Below are positions 11,230-21,799 of a stretch of 64,000 nt of DNA, piece by piece. The DNA lies in contig NC_084831.1 in assembly GCF_033115175.1 (NCBI RefSeq), forward strand, positions 80,175,502 to 80,239,501, given 5' to 3'. Below the pieces are notes generated by a model. The model was not told the DNA's origin, ran no database searches, and worked only from the letters and a program-made list of their open reading frames with translations. Position numbers and translations under genes: made by a program. Every line of letters starts with the position of its first letter. Positions within the stretch are counted from its first letter, which is position 1. The stretch comes from Lepus europaeus (lineage: Eukaryota > Chordata > Mammalia > Lagomorpha > Leporidae).

Positions 11230-12011
11230 GTCTAATTGGAGATCCTCTGAGAGTAATCTGACGTTTCTCTCTTGCACATTTTAGAATCTTTTCTTTCTAT
11301 TTCACTGTGGTGAGTTTGATTACTACGTGTCATGGTGAGGATCTCTTTTGGTCATGTTTACTAGGGGTTCTATGAGCTTCCTGTACTTGGATGTCTCTGT
11401 CCTTCTCCAAACCTGGGAAGTTTTCTGCTAGTATCTCACTAAAAAGGCCTTCTAATCCTTTCTCTCTCTCCATGTCTTCAGGAACTCCTAGAACCCGAAT
11501 GTTGGTTTTTTTTTAATAGTATCCTGCAGATTCCCAACAATATTTTTTAGATTTCTAATTTCCTCTTCTTTTCTTTGGTTTGACTGTATACTTTCCTGTG
11601 CTCTGACTTCTAAGTCCGATATTCTCTCTTCTGTTTCACTGACTCTGTTTTTAAAGGCTCTCTAATGTGTTTGTCATTTGATCTATTGAGTTCTTCATTT
11701 CACTTTGATTTCTCTTCACTATCACACTTTCCTGTTCTACTAGTTTCTGCGTTTCATTTTGATTCCTCCTTAAGATTTCATTTTCTCAAAGGAGATTTTC
11801 TATCCTGTCCAGTAAGGAATTCCATAGGTCAAGCATTTGTTTTTGAAATCTTCTAATTGTTTTATCATAAATTTTTTGAAATCAGTATCTTACATTTCTT
11901 CCATCTCATCATCTTCATAATCTTGGCTTGGGGTGTCTTGTTCACTTGGGGGTGTCATAAGGTCTTCCTTGTTTTTGTGTCCTTGGTATCTGCATTTGTT
12001 GCTTGGCATTG
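11230..12011 (-). pseudogene. L1 ORF1 relic
   Basis: On the minus strand the ATG at 12011 starts a coiled-coil-rich ORF1 like that at 20724. Alignment by eye with the plus-strand copy shows ORF1 broken by frameshifts and cut off near 11230, where sequence jumps straight to the ORF2 endonuclease end. The RNA-binding nucleocapsid-like C-terminal part is incomplete. Confidence 0.75.
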
Positions 12012-13046
12012 TGGAGATATTCTTTGGATTCTTCTGCCCTCACTGTGGTGTTTTTTCTTATTATACTCGACTGTATTAAGTGGACTGTCTGCTTTTGATG
12101 GAGCCTTAGAGGCTTGAGATGGGTGTGGCCTGAGAGCTCTGTTTGGTTCCTCAGGGTTAAGGGTGTGCCAAAGGTGACACTCCCAGGTTAGGTGTGTTAA
12201 ATCTCTCTTTCTTTCCTTTTTTGATTCAAAAGGGAAGTAATTCCACACAGCTGAGCAGAATTGGAGGTAGTTAGCAGGCGAATGATATACCCACAGGAGC
12301 CAGAGATCAGAAGCTCTTTCCCAAGGACCACACAGGGAATCTGTGCTGCCCTCAGTGTGGGCTCAAATTCTCCTGCAGTCTCCCACTGTGTTGCCAAGGT
12401 TACCGAATTATAGCGTCTCTGGAGAGTACTCACGTGAATTCCGTGAGTTCCCTCCCCCACCGTCTCTTTTTTCACAGTCTTAGTTCATTAGCACCACACA
12501 TTCACTAGTTCCTAATCTCCTGTTATTTCACACACACACCCAAAGTCAGGTTTTTCTGCTTGTCTGAGGGCCGGTGCAGACCTGAAGTCACCCTGCTTAT
12601 GACGTATGTCCAAAATGGCGCCTGCTCTTTGTCTTGCTTGCCTTTGAGAGGTGAACAGAGAGAGAGAAACTCGTGTCCATATGGGTCACTTTTTTTTTCC
12701 TCTCTCTTCTAGATAGCCTGGTGAACTTTTCCCCACGGGGTTTCAAGCCTCGTTCCCTCTAGTCTCCTCTTTCCACTTGCCCGCTGGTGTCTCGGGCTAT
12801 TGAGGTTCGGCTCACCTTGCGTTCCAGCGCTGGTGTGTTGATTCTGCCGCTGGTGTCCCAAACTGTGGGTTCCCACGCTCTCCATGCAGGTCCACTGTGA
12901 ATCACTAGTTCCAGAAGAGTTTCCTCTGCTGTTTCTTCCCCTACTCTTCCTTGAACCTGCACTTTTATTAAACTGTCTCTTCCCGGACTATCAGTGTGCT
13001 CCCTTCCTATTCTGCCATCTTGCTGCTCTCTCTTGAGTTCTTTTTT

Positions 13047-13654
13047 AAAGATAATTAAGTTTATTAAAAATAAAAGGAAAAGAAGTGAAATTAACTTCGA
13101 AATGCAATGACCAAGAACAGACCTTGACTGTTTTTTTCTTTTTCTTTTTTCCCTTTACTCTTTTTCTTTTTTCTTTTTACTCTTTTTCTTTTTCAATAAA
13201 TTCAACCACTATGCCAAATGCCTTTTCTCATCCTATTCTTAGATTGTGAAGTGCTTGAGGCTGGTGGATGATAACTGTATCTTTGACCAAGCCAGTGCCT
13301 CTCACTTACTCTAAGTAAATTTGGCTAACGGTTTTTACATCTTGGCATCTGAAATGCATATACATATTGTTCTCAGCTGTTTGCTTGAGGATCCTGATGG
13401 GTATTTAAAATACTTTCTTCGCCCAAGAGCAAGGATCCCATGTTGCAGGCAATATCTGCGAGCACTTGGAGAATATGAATCTAAATGGTAGGCACAGTTT
13501 TGAATAGTATTTGCCTACCGTCCTGATGGGTCTCATAGAAGAATGCAAAACCGAACAAGCTCAGAAGCATTTGTGTTCTCCTTATTTATTTCTAGTGCTT
13601 TGTTCAAAATCTGTCTTTCTGCTAGGCTCTAATCCATGAGACCTATGTATATTA
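13047..13654. other. Intergenic with pyrimidine-rich stretch
   Basis: A CTTTTT-rich tract lies at about 13130-13195. The remainder shows no gene or repeat that I recognise. Confidence 0.45.
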
Positions 13655-14797
13655 ACTTTTTTTAATTTGAAAAGTTAAATTGTATATATTTATGTTGTGC
13701 AACATGATGTTTTGATACATGTACACCATGATGAATGGTTAAACTAAGGTAAATAACATATGCTTTACCTCATATACTATTGTGTCTAGCATACATCTCA
13801 ATCAACAACAGACTGCATATGTAATGCTGGTTACAGAGTCTTATCACCTAGTAAAGTTATTGTTGTCTTACTTTGTGTATGTGCATGGTCTGATGTTCAC
13901 ACAAGTATGAAACTGCCTAAGGATGCATTTCTCAGAAAGTACTGCCATCATTAAATAATATATCACTATATTTATTTCATGTTTAAAGTACTTGAAAACT
14001 ACTTACTTAGAAATCTTCAATTATCCCCCATATTAACTATGTCATACAGTGCACTGTAAAGATCTTGAATTTAGTCCTTCTATCTAACTCATGTTTTTAT
14101 TTCTTGAACCCTCTCAATTCCCCCTACTCCCTCACCTCTGGTAACAACCATTCTACTCTCTGCTACCATGGGTGTGAGGGAACTAGGCAGGGAGTTTGGT
14201 CAAAATAAATAATGCTCTAAGAGTTTTTTCACAATATCTGTGTAATGCTGCATTGTAACTTCACCCCCTTGCATGCTAATCTATTACTCCCACTTTATTA
14301 TGATGCATCTGTGTCTTTTCTGGGACTAGGAAGGAGGAGATGCCATGATGGCCACAAGGAAGTTAAGCTTCCCATGGAGGCTCCTTGAAATTCCTAGAAA
14401 TCCTCATGTGTACTGAGCTCCACTCTGTATATTCAGTTAGGGCAGCATCTCCTGTGTCATAAAAGGGACTGTAACATGGGAGCAGCCTCTTCTTGTTCGA
14501 GACCATGTTTATGGATCCTTCTCTAGACTCTTTGCTCTTTCCTCATGGGTCACTGTCTGGCCCACTCACAATGAGTCTTCCTCCACGTGGGGTTGTCCAC
14601 CCTCATGCATGAATGTATATTCTCTCTCTCTCTGTTTTAAATATATACTGCTCTTGTGTACTGTATCTACGCCACTGCTTTGAATTCTTATCTCTGTGGT
14701 AGCAAAAATTTGGTATAAAAATTAAGAAATTTTTGCCTATAACACCAGAGTTCAACATTTTAGTTCCATATATGGGTGAGATCACATAACCAAGATT
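13655..14797 (-). mobile_element. Ancient L1 3'UTR (L1MA-like), interrupted
   Basis: The reverse strand resembles mammal-wide old L1 3' ends: the TTGTATATATTTATG, ACATGATGTTTTGATACATGT and CAACCATTCTACTCTCTGCT blocks, resuming after an insertion with GAGTTCAACATTTTAG. Inside it, about 13800-13960 looks like another old repeat (GATGTTCACAC, GCATTTCTCAGAA blocks, possibly a DNA transposon relic), and 14169-14743 is an LTR. Confidence 0.7.
14169..14743 (+). mobile_element. Solo LTR-like element
   Basis: A block of about 575 bp splits an otherwise continuous ancient L1 3'UTR, and ACCA flanks it on both sides (14165-14168, 14744-14747). It begins TGGGTGTGAGGG and ends in CTATAAC. It carries a TATA-like ATAAAAGGG near 14458. 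A 4-bp duplication would fit a class I endogenous retrovirus. No internal retroviral genes are present. I did not match it to a named family. Confidence 0.5.
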
Positions 14798-16262
14798 GAG
14801 ATTGAAACAGTAATAAGAACTCCCAACAAAGAAATCCCCAGAAATCAATCCATGCATCTACAACCAAGTAACATTTGACAAAGAAGCTAAAATCAATCCC
14901 TGGAGATAGAAAAGTGTCTTCAACAAATGGTGCTGGAAAATTGGATCTTTGCATACACAAGTATGAAATAACATTCCTTATATAAAAATCAAATCAAGAT
15001 GGATCACGGATCTAAACCTATCACTGATACCATCAAATTACTAGAAGAGAATCTGGGAGAAACTGTGGAAGACATTGACATAGGCAAAAACCTCTTGGAA
15101 AATATGCCAGCAGTACAGGCAATCAAGGCAAGAACAGACAAATGGGATTACATCAAGCTAAGCAGCTTTTTGAATTGTAAAGGAAACACTCAACAAAGTG
15201 AAAGGGAATTGAAAGAATGGGAGAAAATATTTGCAAACTATGAAACTGATAAAGGGTTAATACCCAGAATCTATAAAGAGCTCAATAAATTCAACAACAA
15301 AATAAACAACAAACAACCCAGTTAAGAAATGGGCAAAAGACTTGAACAGGCATTTTTCAGAGGAAATTCAAATAGCCTACATGCACATGAAAAAATGCTC
15401 TGGATCACTAGACATCAAGGAATAGCAAATCAGAACCACAATGAGGTTTCATCTTGCTCTAGTTCGTATGGCTCTTATACAGAAATCAAGAAACAATAAA
15501 TGCTGGCCAGGATGTGAGGGAAAGGGTGCCCTAATCCACTGTTGGCGGGAATGTAAACTATTACAGCCATAATATAGTGGCAGATATATAGAGATACTAC
15601 AGAAACTTGAAACAGATATACCATATGACCCAACCACCCCACTCCTGAGAATTTACCCAAGGAAGATAAACAACATATGAAACAGTTATCTGTACCCCCA
15701 TGTTTAGTGCAGCTCAATTCACAATAGCTAAGATATGGAATCAACCCAGATGTCCAACAACTGATGCCTGGATGAAGAAAATATGATATATGTATACTAT
15801 GGAATACCACTCAACTGTAAAAAAAGAATGAAATCCTGTCTTTCACAATAAAATGCATGTAAATGGAAAATGTTATTTTTAGTGAAATAAGCTAGTCCCA
15901 AAAATAAAAATACCATATGTTTCCCTGATTTATGATAACTAATAGAATACAAAAATATAAGAGAGTACTAAAAAATAACTTACAATGTGGATTCAATGGT
16001 TGTTTACAGCCCTTGTCTCTACTGTTTATGGACAGTGTTTTCTTCTTGTCATTTGTTGAATTCTCTTCTTAGTGTAGGGTTAATCTTCTGAGTATAAAAT
16101 AAACTAGAAAGAGATCATTGCAAAAATTAAAAGAAAGAATTCAAAAGGAATGAGGAGGGAGGGTGGGAGAATGGGTTTGAGGGAGGTTAAGGTGGAAAGT
16201 ATCACTAAAAAGATCCTAAATCTCTATATATTAAATACATGAAATTTTTCCCCTTAAAAAAT
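14798..16262 (+). mobile_element. Old 5'-truncated L1, plus strand
   Basis: L1 ORF2 C-terminal sequence (GGTGCTGGAAAATTGGAT, then a readable stretch at 14999-15325, and CCTAATCCACTGTTGG) runs into a 3'UTR ending near 16262. The first bases (AGATTGAAACAGTAATAAGAACTCCC) derive from a more upstream part of ORF2, so an internal deletion is also present. Confidence 0.8.
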
Positions 16263-17298
16263 CTAAAAAGTGTAAATCTCAGGAGGCCATATAAACTCCT
16301 GCTGAGAAGAGTTCTGAGTGCTGCTAAGAATGAAAAAATGAGCAGGGGAGATAGACAGGCTTCCCTTGCACGCAGTAAAGATTCTGTGTACACTTGATAC
16401 AACAAAGACCAAAGAATTTCTTACTGATAGAGTAGACATTGTAGAAGGTGGCTGGGATGAATCCACTTGAGATCTCCTTTCCTAAGGGATTTTGCAGAGG
16501 GATGAGCCTGCCTAGGCACATTCAAGAGCCTAATAGAGAATCAGTTTCCAGGCACCTACTACCTCAGTGTGGTCTGAAACCACACCACAGCTGGACAGGC
16601 TTGGAGGAGACACTGCCTTTTCTCTCCCTCCAAGATCCAAGCTAAATACCCCTCAGAAAAGGGAGAAGCAATTAATTGAGACTGAGGGCACACATCTCCT
16701 CTCCTATTTCAAGGCCTTAGGAAAGTAATTCTAGCTGAGTTAGAGGAAGAAAAAGAAGAGAACTTTAGTTCCACTGAAAAACAAATGTAGGTTTCAATCA
16801 CCAAACCAAGATAATTTTAATGTTAAAAAGTATGATAGTAATGTGGTTGGTTTAAATATCACTAATTGAAATTGTTACCCACTAGTTGGTGGGGGGACCT
16901 CATCACAACAAAGCTACTGGAAAAAGGATTATTTCTTCATGCTTATATGCAAATAAGTTGAGATATTTAATAAACTGACTTCATAGCACTCATATTCAAT
17001 AAATAATATAACTCCATAAACCCACTGATATACATAGACTACTACTCTCTGGACATAAATTCCTGCCTTTCTACTTCTTTCTCCCATGTATAAAACACAT
17101 GTGCTCATCTTACCAGCATCCATTCTCCCTCCTTAAAGCAAAGATCTATTCACCCCACACTAGACTTTGAGGCAAGCCCTTAACTTCACTTCCAGTCTTT
17201 TCCTCCTATTTGTATTTCTGGTGGTCTCTGTGGCTTCGTTACTTGGATTGAACCAATTTCCTTCTATTTCTGTCACTTGTTTTCACATAATCCTCTTA
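16263..17298. other. Intergenic, nothing recognised
   Basis: About 1 kb of single-copy-looking DNA. No coding frame with recognisable family and no clear repeat. Confidence 0.45.
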
Positions 17299-17571
17299 TC
17301 TGTAACTCTGCTTTTCAAGCAAATAAATATTTTTTAATAAAAGAATACTTAGCATTCCTCCCTTACTCCACCCTTCTACTCTCTCTCTTCAGGGCCCTGT
17401 TTTTCTCTAAAAAGCTCACTATAAAGCTGTAGGAAGTAGGGAGGGCTTCCATCAAGCACATAAAAAAGTGCTTTGGTGCTTAGAACACTCTCCAAATAGT
17501 AAGAATGGAGAATGAGGCCTAACAAAGGAGTGATCTATTCTGTTGAGGTTTGGGAGGGGACCCAAGGGAGG
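17299..17571 (+). repeat. Left arm of large inverted repeat
   Basis: About 270 bp that reads, with roughly 90-95% identity by eye, as the reverse complement of 18490-18763. Shared blocks include CTTAGCATTCCTCCCTTA, CACATAAAAAAGTGCTTTGG, CACTCTCCAAATAGTAAGAA and GATCTATTCTGTTGAGGTTT. Its outer end is the last 40 bases of a C-SINE (TCTGTAACTCTGC to the tail) with no SINE body before it. Confidence 0.93.
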
Positions 17572-17725
17572 TAATTAATTAATCCACATCATTAATAATT
17601 AATCCACATCATTAATCCACAACATTCAACCTCAAAGGTTTAACTGTACCTTATATTAGTTACCGACATCTGGGCAGACAGCTGATGCTACAGGAGAGAA
17701 ACTGATAATCTATTCAAAGAAGGGA

Positions 17726-18040
17726 CTGGCGTTGTAGTGCAGCAGGTTAAAGACCTGGTCTGTGGTGCCAGCATCCATATGGGCACCAGTTCTAGTTCTA
17801 GCTGCTCCCCTTCATATCCAGCTCTCTGCTATGGCTGGGAAAACAGTAGAAGATAGCCTAAGTCTTTGAACCCCTGCACCCATGTGGTAGACCCAGAAAA
17901 AGCTCTTTGCTCCTGGCTTTAGATCAGCCTAGCTCTTGCCTTTGCAACCACTAGGGGAGTGAACCAGCGATGGAAGATTTCTCTCTCTCTGCCTTTGCCT
18001 CTGCCTCTCTGTAATTCTGCTTTTCAAATAAATAAACACG
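17726..18040 (+). repeat. C-SINE, older class, inside the inverted-repeat spacer
   Basis: GGGACTGGCGTTGTAGTGCA head, CATCCATATGGGCACC, AGAAGATAGCC, CT-rich block and CAAATAAATAAACACG tail. Confidence 0.87.
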
Positions 18041-18064
18041 TCTTTAAAAAATACTTTCAAAGAA

Positions 18065-18215
18065 AGAAAAATATTGGCAGCTAGGAATACTATATACAGC
18101 AAAGACAACCTTCAGAGACAAAGGGAATCAAAACTTCCATGACAAGCAAAAGTGTAGGATTTCATCACCAGACAGGCTCTACAGGAAATGCATAAGGGAA
18201 CCCAACATTAGATGT
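18065..18215 (+). mobile_element. Fragment of old L1 (end of ORF1 region)
   Basis: GGCAGCTAGGAATACTATAT through TACAGGAAATGCATAAGGGA resembles the end of L1 ORF1 and the region before ORF2, as at 21580-21710. Short and diverged. Confidence 0.5.
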
Positions 18216-18489
18216 GAGAAGCTGGTTAACTACCACTATAAGAAGTAGACATCTTAACAGTACTGTGTAGTCACTGGGCCCTTGCCTTCACTTCCTCAGC
18301 TCATCTGGAAGCATTCCCACTGGACTACAGCTTCAGACAGTCAAAGACTGCATTTTGCCTAACATCTGTGCTGTTTTAGATCCTTGACCTTTGTCAAGAG
18401 TGCCATACTCTCTTCAGCCTTTTTAGCTTCTATCTTCAGTCTTGTTTGCCTTCTGACCATGTGCCCTGCCTTTAAATCCATTCCTACTT

Positions 18490-18763
18490 CCTCCCTTGGA
18501 TCCCCTCCCAAACCTCAACAGAATAGATCACTCCTTTGTTAGGCCTCATTCTCCATTCTTACTATTTGGAGAGTGTTCTCAGCCCCAAAGCACTTTTTTA
18601 TGTGCTTGACGGAAGCCCTTCCTCTTCTCTACAACTTTACAGTGAGCTTTTTAGAGAAAAGCACAGGGCCCTGAAGAGAGAGTAGAAGGGTGGGATAAGG
18701 GAGGAATGCTAAGTATTCTTTTATTAAAAAATTATTTATTTGCTTGAAAAGCAGAGTTACAGA
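18490..18763 (-). repeat. Right arm of large inverted repeat
   Basis: Reverse-complement partner of 17299-17571. Its outer end runs into a complete minus-strand C-SINE (18728-19036), while the left arm keeps only that SINE's tail. This arm is therefore probably the original and the left arm the inverted copy. Confidence 0.93.
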
Positions 18764-19036
18764 CAGAAAGAGGGAGAGACAGAGAGTTCTTCCATCAGCA
18801 CGTTCACTCCACAAATGGCCACAATGGCCAGAGCTGAGCAGATCTAAAGCCAGGAGCCTCTTCAGGGTCTCCCATGCAGGTACAGGGGACCAAGCACTTG
18901 GACCACCTTCTAGTCTTTCCCAGGCTGTCATCAGGGAGCTGGATCCAAGTGAAGAGGCTGAGACTTGAACTGGCACCCATATGGGATGGCTTTCCACAGA
19001 CAGATGCCCAACCTACTACACCACAGTGTCGGCCTC
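18728..19036 (-). repeat. C-SINE, minus strand
   Basis: ATTATTTATTTGCTTGAAAA (reversed tail), GAGAGACAGAGAG block, GGCCACAATGGCC and a reversed tRNA-like head ending near 19036 (CACAGTGTCGGCC). Confidence 0.87.
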
Positions 19037-19057
19037 AAGTGCTGAATATTCTAACAC

Positions 19058-19083
19058 ACACAAACACACACACACACACACAC
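19058..19083. repeat. (CA)n microsatellite
   Basis: About a dozen CA dinucleotides with one interruption, just after a C-SINE. Confidence 0.9.
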
Positions 19084-19163
19084 TTGTGCTTGATTCCTTA
19101 CCCTCTACATCCAATGAGTAACAAAGTCCTGCCAATCTTAGTATCTCAAAAAGCTTTCACCCT

Positions 19164-19466
19164 GGGGCTAACATTGTGGTGTACCCAGTAAAGTCCTCAC
19201 CTGGGATGCCAGTTCAAATCCTAGCTTCTCTACTTTTGATCAAGCTCCATGCTAATGGCCTGGGGAAAACAGTGCAGGATGACCCAGATGCTTGGGCCAC
19301 CCATGTGGGTGACCCAAAAGAAGCTCCTGGCTTAGGCCTGAACCAGCGCTGGTTTTTGTGGCCATCTGGGGTGTGAATCAGCAATTGGAAGATCTATCTC
19401 TCACACACACACTTTCTCTCTTCCACTCTGTGTAATTATGGCCTTCAAATAAATAAATAAGTCATT
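19164..19466 (+). repeat. C-SINE, old copy
   Basis: GGGGCTAACATTGTGGTGTA head to CAAATAAATAAATAAGTC tail. The bases before it (AAAAAGCTTTCACCC, 19149-19163) recur after the downstream L1 at 27034-27048. Confidence 0.85.
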
Positions 19467-19490
19467 TTAAAAAGCCTCAGAGGGCCAGCA

Positions 19491-19737
19491 CTGTGGTGCA
19501 GTGGGTTAATGCCCTGGCCTGAAGTGCCAGCATCCCATACAGGCACTGGTTCGAGACTCGGCTGCTCCACTTCTGATCCAGCTCTCTGCTATGGTCTGGG
19601 AAAGCAGTGGAAGATGGCCCAAGTCCTTGGGCCCCTGCACCTGCTTGGGAGACCTGGAAGAAGCTCCTGGCTCCTGGATTCAGATCGGCACAGCTCTGGC
19701 CATTGCCAATTGGGGAATGAACTAGCAGATGGAAGAC

Positions 19738-19793
<56 letters not shown>

Positions 19794-19857
19794 CTCCTCT
19801 CTCTGTGTAACTCTGAATTCCAAATAAATAAATAAATCTTTAATTAAAAAAAAAAAG
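19491..19857 (+). repeat. C-SINE with expanded (CT)n
   Basis: GGGCCAGCACTGTGGTGCA head, all internal blocks, a CT tract of about 60 bases (19739-19804), and a long AAATA/A tail. Confidence 0.92.
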
Positions 19858-19940
19858 CCTTCAGCCACAGCAGAGAGCTGGACTGGAAGAGGAGCAGTCA
19901 GGACTAGAACCAGTGCCCTTATGGCATGGTGCCGGCCCTG
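19858..19940 (-). repeat. C-SINE 5'-end fragment, minus strand
   Basis: Only the head half of a C-SINE (CACAGCAGAGAGCTGG to ATGGTGCCGGCCC) is present; the tail half is missing, so a deletion or rearrangement removed it. Confidence 0.75.
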
Positions 19941-20723
19941 TTATATACTTTTTAATAATTCAACTCAGATGGTGGAAGAGTGAGGGTGCGCACCAACAGT
20001 CCAGGAAAAGATAGTTTAACAAAAGTGGAGTTACTGTACCCTCAGGAAGAGACTCAGAAAAAAACTGCAGAGGAAAAACTTCCAGATCTAGTGGATGTGG
20101 CACAGAAGACCTACGGGGAGAGCAAGGTGGCCCACTGCCACGCCGAGCCGTGCCGCGGGAGCGGAGCCACAAGAGTGGAGCCGCAAGAGTGGGGAACCCA
20201 GCGAGCCCAGCCACAGAAGCCCAGCCACAGAATTTGAGCCCCAGCGCTGGAAGGAGAGGAAACCCACCCGAGTCATTGGCCGGGAAGGTTAGAGGGTGGT
20301 CTGAGGTCCCACGGTGGGAAAGTGCACCAGGCTGACTGGAGGAGAGAAAAAAAAAAGGGAATAAATAAGGGAACTGGCAGGGTCACTAGCCTCTCTCTCC
20401 ACTCACCCTACAAAGACGAGCAAGACAAAGAGCAGGCACCATTTTACATATGTAAAACAAACTCCATAACCTAGGCAACCCAGTGAGCTGTGTGGAATTT
20501 CTCCCCAACTGAGTCTTAAAAAAAGAGAGAGCAAGAGAGCAAGTCAGAGAACAATCTGGGTGAGTCACCTTGGGCACACCCTTAACCCTGAAGAACCAGA
20601 GCTCTTTGACCACACCCAGCATAGCCTCTAAGGATCCATCAAAAGCAGGCAGTCCACATACTTTAGAGTCATAGTATAATGAGATAAAACACCACAGTGA
20701 AGGAAACAAAGAACACCTCCAAG

Positions 20724-21545
20724 ATGCCAAACAAACATAGAAACCAAGGTAACAAGAGCAAGGAAGACACTATGATGCCCCCAAATGAACAAGACACCCC
20801 AATTCAAGATTATGAAGATGATGAGATCGAAGAAATGCAAGAAGCGGATCTCAAAAAATTGGTAAGATCATTAAGAAGCTCTCAAAAACAAATTCTTGAA
20901 CTACAGAAATCCTTAATGGACAAGACAGAAAATCTCTCTCGCAAAAATCAAATATTAAGGAGGAATCAAAATGAAATGAAACAACTAGTAGAACATGAAA
21001 CTGTGATAGTGACGAGAAACCATAATGAAATGAAGAACTCAATAGATCAAATGACAAACACATTAAAGAGCCTTAAAAACAGAATGGGTGAAGTAGAAGA
21101 GAGAATATCGGACTTAGAAGACAGAGAACAGGAAAGGAAACAGGCAAACCAAAGAAAAGAAGAGGAAATTAGAAATCTAAAAAATATTGCTGGGAATCTG
21201 CAGGATACTATTAAAAAACCCAACATTTGGGTCCTAGGAGTTCCTGAAGGCATGGAGAGGGAGAAAGGATTAGAAGGCCTTTTTAGTGAGATACTAGCAG
21301 AAAATTTCCAAGGTTTGGAGAAGGACAGAGACATCCTAGTACAGGAAGCCCATAGAACCCCTAATAAACATGACCAAAAGAGATCCTCACCACGACACAT
21401 TGTAATTAAACTCATCACAGTGAAACATAAACAAAAGATCTTAAAATGTGCAAGAGAGAAACGTCAGACCACTCTCAGAGGATCTGCAATTAGACTCACA
21501 GCTGATTTCTCATCAGAAACCCTACAAGCTAGGAGAGAATGGTGA
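20724..21545 (+). pseudogene. L1 ORF1 (RNA-binding protein), truncated by a stop
   Basis: ORF1p is the trimeric RNA chaperone of L1. Here 273 codons are open, starting at ATG 20724 (MPNKHRNQ). Residues of about 40-170 are a charged, heptad-rich coiled coil (ADLKKLVRSLR, then NEMKNSIDQMTNTLKSL). After this comes the RRM-like domain with NIWVLGVPEGMERE and then HIVIKLITVKHKQKIL. The frame stops at TGA 21543, just after LQARREW, where the L1 family would be expected to continue into its C-terminal domain; coding-like sequence does continue downstream to about 21757. A CGA-to-TGA CpG decay event is the simplest explanation. Confidence 0.85.
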
Positions 21546-21799
21546 GATATAGCCCAGGTACTAAGAGAGAAAAACTGCCAGCCCAGAATATTATATCCTG
21601 CAAAGCTCTCATTTGTGAATGAAGGTGAAAGAAAGACCTTTCACAGCAAACAGAAATTGAAAGAATTCGTCGCTACTCATCCAGCCCTGCAAAAGATGCT
21701 TAAAGATGTGATACACGCAGAAACACAGAAACATGGTCAACAATATGAAAGAAGGTAAAGGAAGGAAACCTCACAGCAAAAGATCACAGGAAACCCAAA

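Larger units (their letters stand above)
6139..13030 (-). mobile_element. Near-full-length rabbit L1, minus strand
   Basis: A 6.9-kb L1 on the minus strand. Its 5' end is at 13030 (reverse strand GAGAGAGCAGCAAGATGGC, a typical L1 5' start), and its 3' end is the poly(T) at 6139. TCTTGAGTTCTTTTTT occurs at 6123-6138 and 13031-13046 as a 16-bp target-site duplication, which shows one insertion. In L1 sense it holds a 5'UTR (13030-12012), an ORF1 relic (12011 to about 11230), an ORF2 relic (about 11227-8054), and a long 3'UTR with two successive terminal units. A young C-SINE is inserted at 6768-7106. Frameshifts, stops and an internal deletion make it inactive. Confidence 0.93.

Noticed and set aside
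11857..12248. Open frames at the ORF1 start of the minus-strand L1 (86 and 97 codons)
   Set aside because: One is antisense to the L1; the other is L1 5'UTR/ORF1 sequence. Neither is a host gene.
13800..13960. Possible DNA transposon relic inside the L1MA-like 3'UTR
   Set aside because: Only a few word matches with old mammalian MER-type repeats; family and borders not resolvable by eye, so not listed as its own feature.
19739..19804. Short tandem CT arrays as possible CRISPR-like or regulatory arrays
   Set aside because: They are the CT block of C-SINEs expanded as microsatellites; there are no spacers or repeats of CRISPR type in a mammalian genome.
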